Shown here piece by piece: positions 1-9,974 of a stretch of DNA of 64,000 bases. Positions within the stretch are counted from its first letter, which is position 1; every line of letters starts with the position of its first letter. Under the pieces are notes generated by a model. It ran no database searches and was not told where the DNA came from. It was given only the letters and a program-made list of their open reading frames with translations. A program made the translations under genes and the position numbers. Source of the stretch: Coffea arabica (Eukaryota; Streptophyta; Magnoliopsida; Gentianales; Rubiaceae); assembly GCF_036785885.1 (NCBI RefSeq), contig NC_092310.1, forward strand, positions 1,860,001 through 1,924,000, in the 5' to 3' direction.

Positions 1-954
1 GTTATGGATTTCAAATTCCATCACTTTGATATTTTAATCCAAATCATGAGGGGGTTATGTATAAATTTTGACACCATAGTGAGATTATATAAGAAAATAC
101 TAAATCACAAGAGAGTAAAGTATAATTTGTCCTAAATTAAAATATTAAGTTTTTTGTTATAGTTAACGGTCACAAAGGGTAAGTTGGTTATTTGATTATA
201 AGGCAATTTATATTATATAAAATGGGAAAATAGAAAATCTTTTTCTCTTCTTTCCATCCATACGCCTTACAATGTATCTCTTTTTTTGTATTTTTTGGTT
301 AAAACACTGTATCTCCACCACTTGACCTTCCCTTTTCTTTCTTTCTTTTTTTATTTTTTATTTTTAACTTTGTTCCTATTCATCTCTGAATCACCCATAA
401 ATTTGTTATTATTTGGTATAAATCAGATACACTTGGAGATAAGTTGATTGTTATCATTTAGTGTAAATTGAGGTCAATTTGGTGTAAATGGAGAGTAAAT
501 TATTTATTTATTTATTTATTTTACTCGAGAACTTTCACTTACACTCCCTACCCCTTCCACCCAACCGATCTCTCCCTCCATAAATTGTTAATTTGCACCA
601 GCTTATGCATGATGGAACTTGTGAGGCCCTATTTCCTGCTTAGAATTTTTGGTTAAAACATTGTATCTCCTTCTCACCACTTGACCATCCCTTTTCTTTC
701 TTTTTAAAAAAAAATTTTTTTGTTCCTATTCACCTTTGAATCACCCATAAATTAGTACTATTCAAACCCAAAATGATGGCGTCTTCAAAATTTCAGAAAT
801 GATGGAGTGCTTGATCTACTTCTTCATTTGTGCATACATGATATTTCTGTCCATGGCGCCAGCCTATTTATGTCAATTAATTCCGTGCGGTGGCTGCTTG
901 CGGTGCACAAGAGCGGTTATCTGGAGAAGATGATATGAGAAAAGATGATCATAT
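1..954. other. AT-rich intergenic DNA
   Basis: No gene is visible. The first 190 bases contain GGGGGTTATGTATAAA and AGTATAATTTGTCC, which resemble one end of the MITE-like sequence at 955-1660, so this may be a piece cut by the window edge. A TTTA/TTAT microsatellite lies at about 499-521. Two similar passages ('TTTTTGGTTAAAACA..TGTATCTCC' at about 292-330 and 648-700) suggest a local duplication. Confidence 0.4.
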
Positions 955-1660
955 CCTGTGATTTGATGTTTTACAACATAACCCTTCTATAGTTTAAAAA
1001 CTTATATATAACCACTTCATAATTTGGATTAAAGTGTTACCATCATTTTTTTTCAGTTAAAACTAACAGTCAATAGCAAAAATCAAAATCAAACTAATAA
1101 ATAAACAAATTCACTACATTTTTTTCCTTTCTTTCTTTCTTTCTTTCTTTTCTTTTCTTTCTTTCTCTCTCTGTTTTTTTTGGAAGAGAAGTGATGATTT
1201 AAAATCTGTACTTTGGCTTATAAAATCTTAATTTTCTCCGGATACAAAAAAAAGGAACGGATATGAAAAATAAATAATTAAGAAATAGAAAAGATGGAAG
1301 GAAACTAAAAAAAATAAATTAATAAGAAACCAAAAATGGAAGGGAAATATAAAACAAATAAATAAGAAACAAAAGGTACCAAATCTTTATTGACTGCAAA
1401 TACCATTATAGGCTTTCAGACCAAACTTTTATGGTATTTTATATTTATTATTTATCTATGTTTACTTAAATTTATTCTTTTTTGTATTTGGAGGGAAAAA
1501 AGGAAAATAGTGAAAGAGTAAATTTATCAATATATTAGTTTTGATTATTTTACTATTGATAGCTAGTTTAATAGAAAAACTAACGGTGACGTATTAGGTC
1601 AAACCATAAGGAGGTTATATATAGGTATATTAAGTCAAACAGGGCAAAGGGTAATTTATC
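955..1660. mobile_element. MITE-like inverted-repeat element
   Basis: Near the left end 'ACATAACCCTTCTATAGTTT' faces 'AAACCATAAGGAGGTTATAT' near the right end, an imperfect inverted repeat. The interior is AT-rich, has no coding potential, and includes a CTTT/TTTC microsatellite at about 1128-1166. The ends are approximate and I found no clear target-site duplication. The sequence at 33465-33775 has the same kind of ends. Confidence 0.4.
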
Positions 1661-1670
1661 CTAATTATTA

Positions 1671-1786
1671 TTTTGTTTGCTTAAAATCTTTGCGAATTTG
1701 GTCAAAGTCCAGAGACCACAAAGTGATCATTTCCATACTGCTGATCTGGCTGGTTGTCCAACTCAATAATCAGACTTGGTCATACA
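1671..1786. repeat. NLR-spacer relic, left part, interrupted by hAT element
   Basis: This stretch and 2607-2650 together match 61560-61720 in the same orientation (shared TTTGTTTGCTTAAAATC, ATTTCCATACTG, CTTGGTCA.TACATCA, AATTGGA). The 1787-2606 element splits the copy, and the 61.6-kb copy is the uninterrupted version. Its ancestry appears to be the repetitive 5' spacer of the resistance genes. Confidence 0.6.
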
Positions 1787-2606
1787 TAGAGGTGGCAAAT
1801 CAACCCATTTAATTAGATTTACCCATACCCGCCCATGAATAGATGGGTATGGGTATCTTAAATTTTTGTATATGGGTATAAATGGGTTACCCAATAATAC
1901 CCATTTATTAAATGGGTATTATTGGGTAACCCATCAAACCCAATTAACCCATTTAAAATTCTCTTCCACCCAAGTCTCTTCTTTTCCCCTACCTTTTTTT
2001 TTTCAAATTTTTCATTTTGTCATGATGTTAACATTATTATTATTATTATTTGTTGGTTTTATCTTATTATTTTATTTTTTCTTAGTTTGTTAACTTGCTC
2101 ATTTTTTAGCAATACCAATTTATGACAAATTTTAGCCTATTTTCTTATCTTTATAAAATGAAATTTTAAATTTATATATGAAAAAAATGTTAGGGGTTCA
2201 AAATTTTTGGATTAAGTTTTTATATTAATTTTTATAGTACTTAATTCAAATTTTTATATTCGTATTATTCAATTATTAAATAATAGGTAATTTTGTGACA
2301 TAGAGTATAAATGAAAAAAATTGGTAATTAAGTTTATTGAACATTATAAGTAAATATTTAAAACTAATGATGGGTACAAAGAGTGGTATAAATTGATAAC
2401 TTAGTTTGCAAAAATGAATTTAAATGAATTTGCAAAAAATTAAAATAAATAAGTTATAAATGGGTAATTGGGTTACCCAATTCATTTTTTGACTTACCCA
2501 TTTATACCCATCTAATTAAATGGGTATAAATGAGTTGACTCACTTATACCCATTACCCATTTTACCCAACCCAAACCCGCCCAAGTCACCCATTTTGACA
2601 CCTCTA
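1787..2606. mobile_element. Non-autonomous hAT-like element 1
   Basis: The 820-bp element has short terminal inverted repeats: TAGAGGTGGCAAA at the left and the complement of TAGAGGTGTCAAAA at the right. It is flanked by a perfect 8-bp target duplication GTCATACA (1779-1786 and 2607-2614). Subterminal regions carry many copies of ATGGGTA/TACCCAT. There is no transposase ORF. An 8-bp duplication with TAGRGGTG-type ends is typical of the hAT superfamily. Confidence 0.9.
1882..1934. repeat. Near-perfect 53-bp palindrome inside hAT element 1
   Basis: ATGGGTTACCCAATAATACC and onward is followed, around a single central base, by its own reverse complement ending GGGTAACCCAT. Each arm is about 26 bp. 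It is built from the subterminal ATGGGTA motif and could extrude a cruciform or hairpin. Confidence 0.85.
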
Positions 2607-3489
2607 GTCATACATCATGTAATTGGCCACGAATTGGATTCTTTTCTTTGCATTTTAACTTGTGAAAATTGTTCAAATATTCTCTCATACTTTAGGAAGT
2701 CTTCTAAAGCATCAATTTAAACTTGAAAGACCGCATTCTTCTATTAGCCTCCTATCCCATTTATAATTAGTTTTCACACTCAATATGTCTTGGTTATTAT
2801 TTTTAGGTAACTAATTACTATTACTACTACTACATTCCGTACTGATACAGATATGAGATGATTTACTTATATTGGCCGTCAAAGTCTTAGAGGCATAGAA
2901 AAGTAGAAATGCTTTAATTGTAACATATCCTGATTTGAGGCCAAGATGTGTAAGATCCACGTCACATTATTGCTTCATGGCACAACATTGACATACAAGG
3001 AGACAAGTTCACATAGAAGTAATTTTGCAAATAGATTCTATGTAAAATGTCAGTTTGATGAACTAAGGTTCCTATATAATCCTGTTCAATTGATTTCCAT
3101 AATTTCATCTCTCCAACGTTCCCATCCACCAAGTGGGATCCTTTCTTGAATAGAAATTGGTGCCTTGGCAAGTGGGATTCTTTGTGCTCTGAGTCCTGTC
3201 TGAGCTTTACAGATGCAAGGAGCAATGGAAAAGTACCATCGGACACAACCTGTAGTCAACTGCGGAACACTTGAGAAAAAATACGTTGCCTGTTATAGAG
3301 CTAAGATACAACTTTCAAGAAGGATGCAAGTTATCTAGCAGGGTTCCGCTAATCCACATCTTTCTGTTGCAAAATACTGGCTACTTTGAACTACAAGCAG
3401 CACGGAAGATATGGCAAATTGAGTTCCAAAAGAAGTAAAAGAGCACCTCATTAACATGTCTACAAATTGCTGAATCGGTTGGACAGTTT

Positions 3490-3684
3490 AAGATCACCAG
3501 CCGGCAAGGAAGATCTGTGGCTTTGGCCATCCGAGGCAGAGAGCAAAAGGGAATTCCATCCCGGATGTTTTCATCTGATCTGACTGAATCAGGATCTGGT
3601 TCAACAAGGGATCACAGGACTTCATTACAAATGATAGTAAGAGCGAGCTCTCAAGGTTAATGTTGATCTTCGAGTGTAAAATCA
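3490..3684 (-). other. Exon-like module M1 (possible 3'-UTR exon)
   Basis: On the minus strand it starts right after the acceptor TGTGTTTTGCAG at 3685-3686. Related modules lie at about 6740-6950, 6150-6330, 8590-8708 and 9300-9400, sharing a stretch like GGCATTCGCTTTCGCTCT then CTCAGATGGCCAAAG. Copies in the other units start at 37778 (B) and about 50720 (C). The recurring splice-site-bounded sequence argues for repeated non-coding exons. The lower boundary is uncertain. Confidence 0.45.
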
Positions 3685-3799
3685 CTGCAAAACACAAAAA
3701 CTCAAACTTAAGAAACTCAAGACAGCATGTAAAGAATAAAGCCAGCACATAGTTGCATGACATTTTTGTTGTATTTGAAACACTAAAATAAGAACTTAC

Positions 3800-3968
3800 C
3801 ATGAAGAGATGAGCAATATCAACAAGTATAGGTGGTAGAATGAGCTTAATAGCCATCATCACAGCGGATGAAATAATTGCAGCCAACAAGCATGCTTGGG
3901 AGTCTCGACTAACCACAGCGATATGCTTCAAAACTTGCAGCTTAGACTTGATTGTGTTAGAAGATGCT
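3800..3968 (-). other. Exon-like 169-nt module (possible 3'-UTR exon)
   Basis: It is bounded on the minus strand by the acceptor GTTTTTTCAG and the donor ATG|GTAAGTTC. The copy in unit B (37897-38065) has the same length and both splice sites, and in C the same donor is at 50835. Related stretches with the same ATG|GTAAGT end lie at about 7056-7175. Joining it to 3684 gives a 115-nt intron but puts a stop at the junction, so a non-coding role is more likely than a coding one. Confidence 0.45.
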
Positions 3969-6900
3969 CTGAAAAAACATCTTCCATTACGAGAAGATTT
4001 CTCAAGTTTTAGTTGTAATATATTCAGAATCAAAGTATTTAAAAGTCAAATTGAGTAGTAAAAGAAGAGTAGGATATCTGAACTTACTGGACTCTTAGAA
4101 CCAAAAACCAATTTGATGACCAACAGCTCTGGAAACTCGTGAAATCTTTCGGGCTAGAAAATCACAACCAACGAAAAGCGAGACAGAAACCCATCATTTA
4201 CAAGACTTATCGAACAAATCACTGAACAAATGGTTCAAGAAGCTTGATAAATGCGCCTTCAAGGGGCCATTAAACTTTGGAGCCACTGTTTACATCCACA
4301 AACTAGGGAGCTGATCACTTTAGCAATCACATCTTACATCCACAAAAGCAGATATATAAAATCAACAAAACAAAACTCCTAGTCACTTCAAAACAGAAAA
4401 CTGGAAATTGCATGACATTCTTGTTTAGTCAATTATTCAGAAAGCTAAATCAATATTTGTTCTTGTTGTTCTTTTCTAACCTAAATCAACAAGAAGATAT
4501 CAAATCTTTCTGGTCAGTCTACAAGTACCAGAAGTATCATAGAAACTATATTAGTTTTTGTTCAAAACACTGAAAAAGGAGGAGTTCTATAACAATAATG
4601 ACAGTGAGTGGCAACACAAGCATGAAAGGAAGAGAGCCTCAGAATTGCCATGAAGGCGATCTCTTTGAGACTGCAAGATGCAACAGGCAGAGCTAATTAC
4701 AACTATTTTACTTAAATCTCATATGACAACTTCAGTAGAGGATAGTCTACCAACTCTCTACCGCTTGAAAAACATCTTAACATCTTAACCCAACATTAAG
4801 TAATGGAAGAAGATTGTTGGTATTATAAATTATCAGACCACCAATTTCACAACCAAAGGCAGTGAGAGTAACTCGATTGACCATTGGATTTAGGTCAAGA
4901 GATCATAGCTAAAGAAAGATGATAAATATATTGGAGCAATTATGTCGAATCCCATCATTTAAGAGACATAATAAGAATACCAATTATCAGATAATTTGGA
5001 GCAAGATGATAAATATATTTAAAAGAGATCAGAGGAAGCATTTCCATCCCGGTAGAATCTCAAGTTTAAAGTGAAATAGCAGTCATGATGGAAATACAAA
5101 AGTAAACTGGAAGTAGCAGACATATGAGATGAGCAAAAGTCAACTGCTAGTTTTTATTTAAAAAAAAAGAATTCTGCACCGTAGATGTAAATACAAAAAG
5201 TTTTTCAGCTTTGGCATCGTGTTAAACTGTTGAACTTTTAGCTTTGACAAACTAAAGTTCTAAAATTGCCAATTTACTTCCATAATTCATAGCTTATAAG
5301 GTAGTACAATTAATGATTGAGATCTCTAATTGCAACCTGCAATCAACTTGCAAAATGATAATTCTTCAGTCCTTACTGTTACATTACTAGACAACATCTT
5401 GGAAACAGACGTTTTAAAACTTCAGATATTTTGCAACAAAATCATCTTACCATACAATATTTATCACCTGATATTGGATAGATTTAAAAGAATTTAGTAA
5501 TGATTTTACTGGAGTATGTTGTCCTGAAGAAACAAAAAATTAGAAATTGACTCCTAAAATCTTTGTCCATCATTGGCTCTGTATAATTTTCTATGTTCCA
5601 TCAAACTTTGATTTTGACAATCTATTTCATGAATGTAAACACATTATCAATCTTTTCTAGCAAATTGATAACCAAATGAACTTTTAGAGTACTTAGTTGG
5701 CCGAGGAGCTTTTAGATTGAAAATCTCAGGAAGGCATGTTTGCCTACATTCCAATAAAGATAGAAGAGCAAATTTCATGTCATTTTTGAGCTAGGAATCT
5801 TACAGAGAGAACGGGTTTCTTTTTGTTGCCTTTGATCTAAAACTAATGAGCAGGAAATAAGGCTTGATACTAAGTACATCTACTAATCCATTTAAAACAA
5901 ATTCCCTAACGTTACAGTACTTCTTGAAATTTTGCAAGCTTCTCATTGTCAATCTGTTTCTCTAATACAAGCTCTACCGCCAACCAAACCCCCATGATCA
6001 TGAGCAGAAATTCACGGTAATGATGGCTCTTGATCTTAAAAGACATTACATAAGTTGGGGAAAGAAATTCAGGTGAGCAGTTTGTAGAGGCCAGCTGACA
6101 AAGATAGAGCATTTTATCTGGTTTTAGGCACTAGAAAGAAAGAAAAGTGTGCCTGTAGCGTGCCATCCTAATCATTTCTGTCCAATTGAAACAGGATTTG
6201 ATTCAACAAAGTTTTCAAAAGTTACAAGCTGTGTAATTCAATCAGTAAGTAAGTGCAATTGTAGATTTCTGTTGACATTTAAGCCTGAGATCATTGCAGA
6301 GCAGAAAACTCGAGCTGAGACAATATGTGAACAAGAAAGCTAATCAGAAAGTTCAGAAAATTTGACAATAGTTTTGTTCTGTCATTCTTACAGAAGGCTA
6401 AAATATGTCTTGTTTGTTATGAAACTAAATGGATAAACAAGTACTGAGTCGTGTTTACAATTACAGTGGTTTGGTTCCAACCACAAAGCAAGTAAGCACA
6501 ATCATAAGCTTGAAAATAATGATAGGCAATTTGCATTTTACATTGAGGCATTGAGGAACAGTAGAGCTATGGGCCGCTGAGGAACAGTAGAGCTATGGGG
6601 ATCCACATTTAACTGCTACCAAAACACCAGTTAGTTCTAACTTCTAACTGTGAGCAGTATGCCACAGATGACAATTTGAATCCTAAAACATGTACATCAG
6701 CCCCTCATTATCATGACTAAATATCACTGAATCGTTTGGACAGTTTAAAAGAACCTACCCCAATGGATATCTCAGACTTTGGCCATCTGAGGCACAGAGC
6801 GAAAGCAAATGCCATCCTAGATGTCACTATTCAACTGAAACAGGATCTTGTTCAGCAAAGAATTGCAGGACTTTCAAAAAGTAAAGACAGTAAGAGCCAT

Positions 6901-8819
6901 CGATTAGGTTCCCTGTTAAGCTTTGTGCTAAAATCACAGCAAAGCACAAAAACTCAAACTCAAGACGACTTTCAGGACAGAATAAAGCTAATGGAAATTT
7001 TCAGATAATTGCAGGTTTTCTATCATTGTAACTGAAGCCCCAGAAGGCAAAACTTACCATAAAAAAAAGAAGCAACCAACAATCATAAAAGCAGAGAGAG
7101 CTTAAGAGCTGAAAGTCGCAACAAACAGACTTGACCAACTACCGGAATGCTTCAAAATATTCCACTTATACAAGAATGTTGGAAGATACTCCACCAAGTT
7201 TTGTGCAAGATTTCTTTTGTTTTATATGTGATATATTACATATTAAAGTGGTTAAAAGTCAAAATGGAGTAGTGAAAGAAGAGAAGCATATCTAAAATTA
7301 CCAGAATTTTTGAACCAAAACATGAAAGTGATGACCAACAGCTACGAAAACTGCTCAATTGACCATTGTCTTCATGGCTCAAAAGTCAAAATGAAGGAAA
7401 AGTGAGTCAGACAACCGACATAGATTACTCTGATAGAGCAATTACTAAACAAATAGTTCAGATAAGTTTGCAAGTTCATTATCAAGAGGTCAAAGTTTAG
7501 AGAAACCATTTCATCCCCTTAGAATCACAATTTTAAATAGAGTGAACTGACTTTAGCAATAATAAATTAAAATCCATAGAAACAGACATTTAAAATAAAC
7601 AAAACTAGACTGCTAGTTGTTTTAAACATTAATAGGATATTTGTAGGAAATGTGGGCCAAAAGTTATTGAGTTCCACCCATATAGATGTTACTGAAGAAG
7701 CTTCAAAATTCTAACCTCTGTTTGTCTAATCAAGAGACCACAAAAATCAGCTTGGAAAGTTTTGAAGAAAGGAGTGTCATCAGCATTGCTGATCTAAAGA
7801 CATATAGAAAATGTTTCACAAATTTTCTGCATATGCTATGAATATAAAATGCAAATGCATTTTCCACGGACAAAACTGCAGAGAACTCATTTCATCCTGA
7901 TGCAAATTGTGAGTATAAAGCGAGAGCTAATCTTAGAAATAATCTTTTACATTGTTACTTGATTAGTTAATTTGTTTCACTTCTCTTTTATGCAGAACTT
8001 GCTTTGGTCACCCAAGAAAATCTTGTGCCTTTGGTTATTCATGCACAAACAAGATATTAAGTCAAGCTTCCATTGAAGACATGTAACCATCACCTATTTA
8101 TGGTAATGTTTATGGAGTACCTATAACTTTCAATCAAGATACAGAAACCTAAGAATGACGCCAGACGAAATTGAAAAGAACAACTTCATGCAATTCTTCA
8201 TTTTTGGTCAAGCGACTACCAACATAAGATTTACTCAACATCATATAGACCCAGTAATTTTGGAATAACTATGAATCTTAAAGTAAGAGCATCATTCTAG
8301 ACATACGATTTTTAACTGCAAAAAGAGAACAGGCAAGCTCATAAAATCATGTTGTATCTCATGGATCTAAGATACAACTTCCAGAAGGGTGGTGAGTAGC
8401 TTGCAGAGGCCAACTAACAGACAATAAGCTGTCATAAAGACAGACTGACAATTTTCTACAACTAAATTGCAGCTAATTTGAGAGGCAAGCAGTATGACAC
8501 AGAATAGCAAATGAGGTCCATAATTGATGAGTTACTACCTCATGTCATGGCCAACAGGTTGAAGGCATCACATTCACACCGTAGATCGCAGGCTTTGGCC
8601 ATCTCAGTCACTTAGAAGCGAAAGAGAGTGTCATTCTATATGGGATATTGATACGTATGGCAGTAATTAAGCCATTGAGGTCTCCCGTGAGTTCTGAGCA
8701 TAACACCACTGCAAAATAGAATACTCAAAACTCAAGACAGTGTATAGAAAATCATAAAGCTAACTAGAAAATTCGGGTAATTGCAGGACATTTCTGTTCA
8801 ACAAATCTTACAGAAAGTT

Positions 8820-8855
<36 letters not shown>
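8820..8855. repeat. (GA)n microsatellite, unit A
   Basis: A run of GA dinucleotides with one interruption. The matching site in unit B (43071-43106) is an uninterrupted GA run, so this microsatellite predates the duplication. Confidence 0.95.
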
Positions 8856-9499
8856 GTTTTGTCATTGATATCAAACCTAAATTAGTAAGCAGATACAAAA
8901 TCCTTCTGGTCAGTCTACAAGAACCAAGTATTGTCATGAAAATTCTTCCAGTTTGTGCCCAAAACTCCAAAAAATGACCGGTTGAGTAATATAAAAAAAA
9001 AAATTGTTGCAACCAAAAAACATGACAAGCAGAGACAGCTCAAGAATCTTCATGAAGCGAATTCGTAGAGAGTAGCAACCAATTGCTACCTCAAGAATCT
9101 TCATGAAGGCAAATCTTCATCAAAAAGTCCTGGTGATGATAGGCTTGAGCAATCAAAAACATAGACTGAAAACTTTCTGCAATTAGGTAACAACTAGTTT
9201 CAAGGACAAGAAGTCAGGAAAACAAGAGAAAATTTGTAGTAACATAGCAGGTAAATTCTTATTGCTAGACCTCGTGACTGAAATGGCAGATTGACAGTGT
9301 GCAAGCTTCGACAATAAGGATATTTGGCTATTTGAGGCAGCAATATGAAAGAAAAGAGGGCCATCATAAACATTTCTGTCCAAGATACTGGGTTTGCAAT
9401 TGAATGAGCAATTACTGCTAGTTGTTCTAAACGTTGATAGGTCATTTGTAGGAAATGCAGGCCAAAAGTTATGGTGTAAAGAAGCTTCAAAATACTAAC

Positions 9500-9530
9500 C
9501 TCTGTTCGTGAAGCTATTCTTCTATCAATC
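9500..9530 (-). other. 31-nt mini-exon in NLR1 3' UTR (predicted)
   Basis: On the minus strand the acceptor GTTTTTGTAG precedes it and the donor GAG|GTTAGT follows. The upstream donor CAT|GTAAGATTG at 9871 would make a 341-nt intron (9531-9871) starting about 100 nt past the stop codon. The same mini-exon is present in B (43808-43838, intron 343 nt) and C (53646-53676, intron 341 nt). RNA data would be needed to confirm it. Confidence 0.5.
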
Positions 9531-9910
9531 CTACAAAAACAAAGCATAGAACAGAATATGAACAGAGATACAGTAAAACATCAAAGCACGTAACAGAACA
9601 GGTCATTCTAATTGATAGTTTCAAGAGTATTACAATTATGTTGTAAGGAGTCAATGAAGAGCACCAATATTTTGGACCTAATAAGAAATGCTAATGCCGC
9701 AGCTTTGAAAGATAATAAATAGGACGATAAAAAGGGAAAAGAGAAATTTGTGAGAATAACCATGGGGACTTTTTAGGTTTTCTCACGAGAAGGTTAATCA
9801 GAGGGGGAGGTGAAGAGAATGGGAGATTGATTGTAAAGCAAATTAAAAACATAGGTAGGAGGCAATCTTACATGATTGAATTTGATCTGAAGATGAAAGT
9901 TGGTTATTAA

Positions 9911-9974
9911 TCAACTTATGCGTAGGTCTTGAATGTGAGAAACTTTGGACCACTGGGAGTCGGGGCCGCTGCTC
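9911..9974 (-). pseudogene. Former C-terminal coding tail of NLR1, now out of frame
   Basis: This is the stretch that, in NLR3 (54057-54120), encodes the last residues and the stop. In NLR1 a 5-bp deletion near 10023 shifts the frame and ends translation at 9975, so this sequence has become 3' UTR. The bases are identical to the NLR3 copy. Confidence 0.8.

Larger units (their letters stand above)
2870..9974 (-). repeat. Unit A: non-coding 3' flank of NLR1
   Basis: About 7 kb lies downstream of NLR1 in its transcriptional direction. From about 3150 it is almost base-for-base the same as unit B (about 37238-44225), and it matches unit C (49842-54056) in blocks. No long ORF shows coding character; the short open frames in A and B are shared only because the DNA is. 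On the minus strand it holds repeated exon-like modules with GTAAG donors and TTTGCAG acceptors (see 3490-3684, 3800-3968 and 9500-9530). I read it as a multi-intron 3' UTR or an associated non-coding transcript, which is an inference. Confidence 0.7.

Noticed and set aside
3494..4033. 179-codon minus-strand open frame in unit A (shared in part with B and C)
   Set aside because: It reads through a good GT..AG intron, its counterparts in B and C start and end differently, and no domain is recognisable. Sharing is explained by recent duplication.
8820..8855. Regular repeats considered as CRISPR or tRNA arrays
   Set aside because: They are simple GA microsatellites. No CRISPR-like repeat-spacer pattern and no tRNA or rRNA gene was seen in the window; the B boxes found belong to SINEs.
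9200..9547. 115-codon minus-strand frame, also present in B as 118 codons
   Set aside because: It spans the predicted mini-exon and introns, and its end differs between copies through indels. It looks like conserved non-coding DNA.
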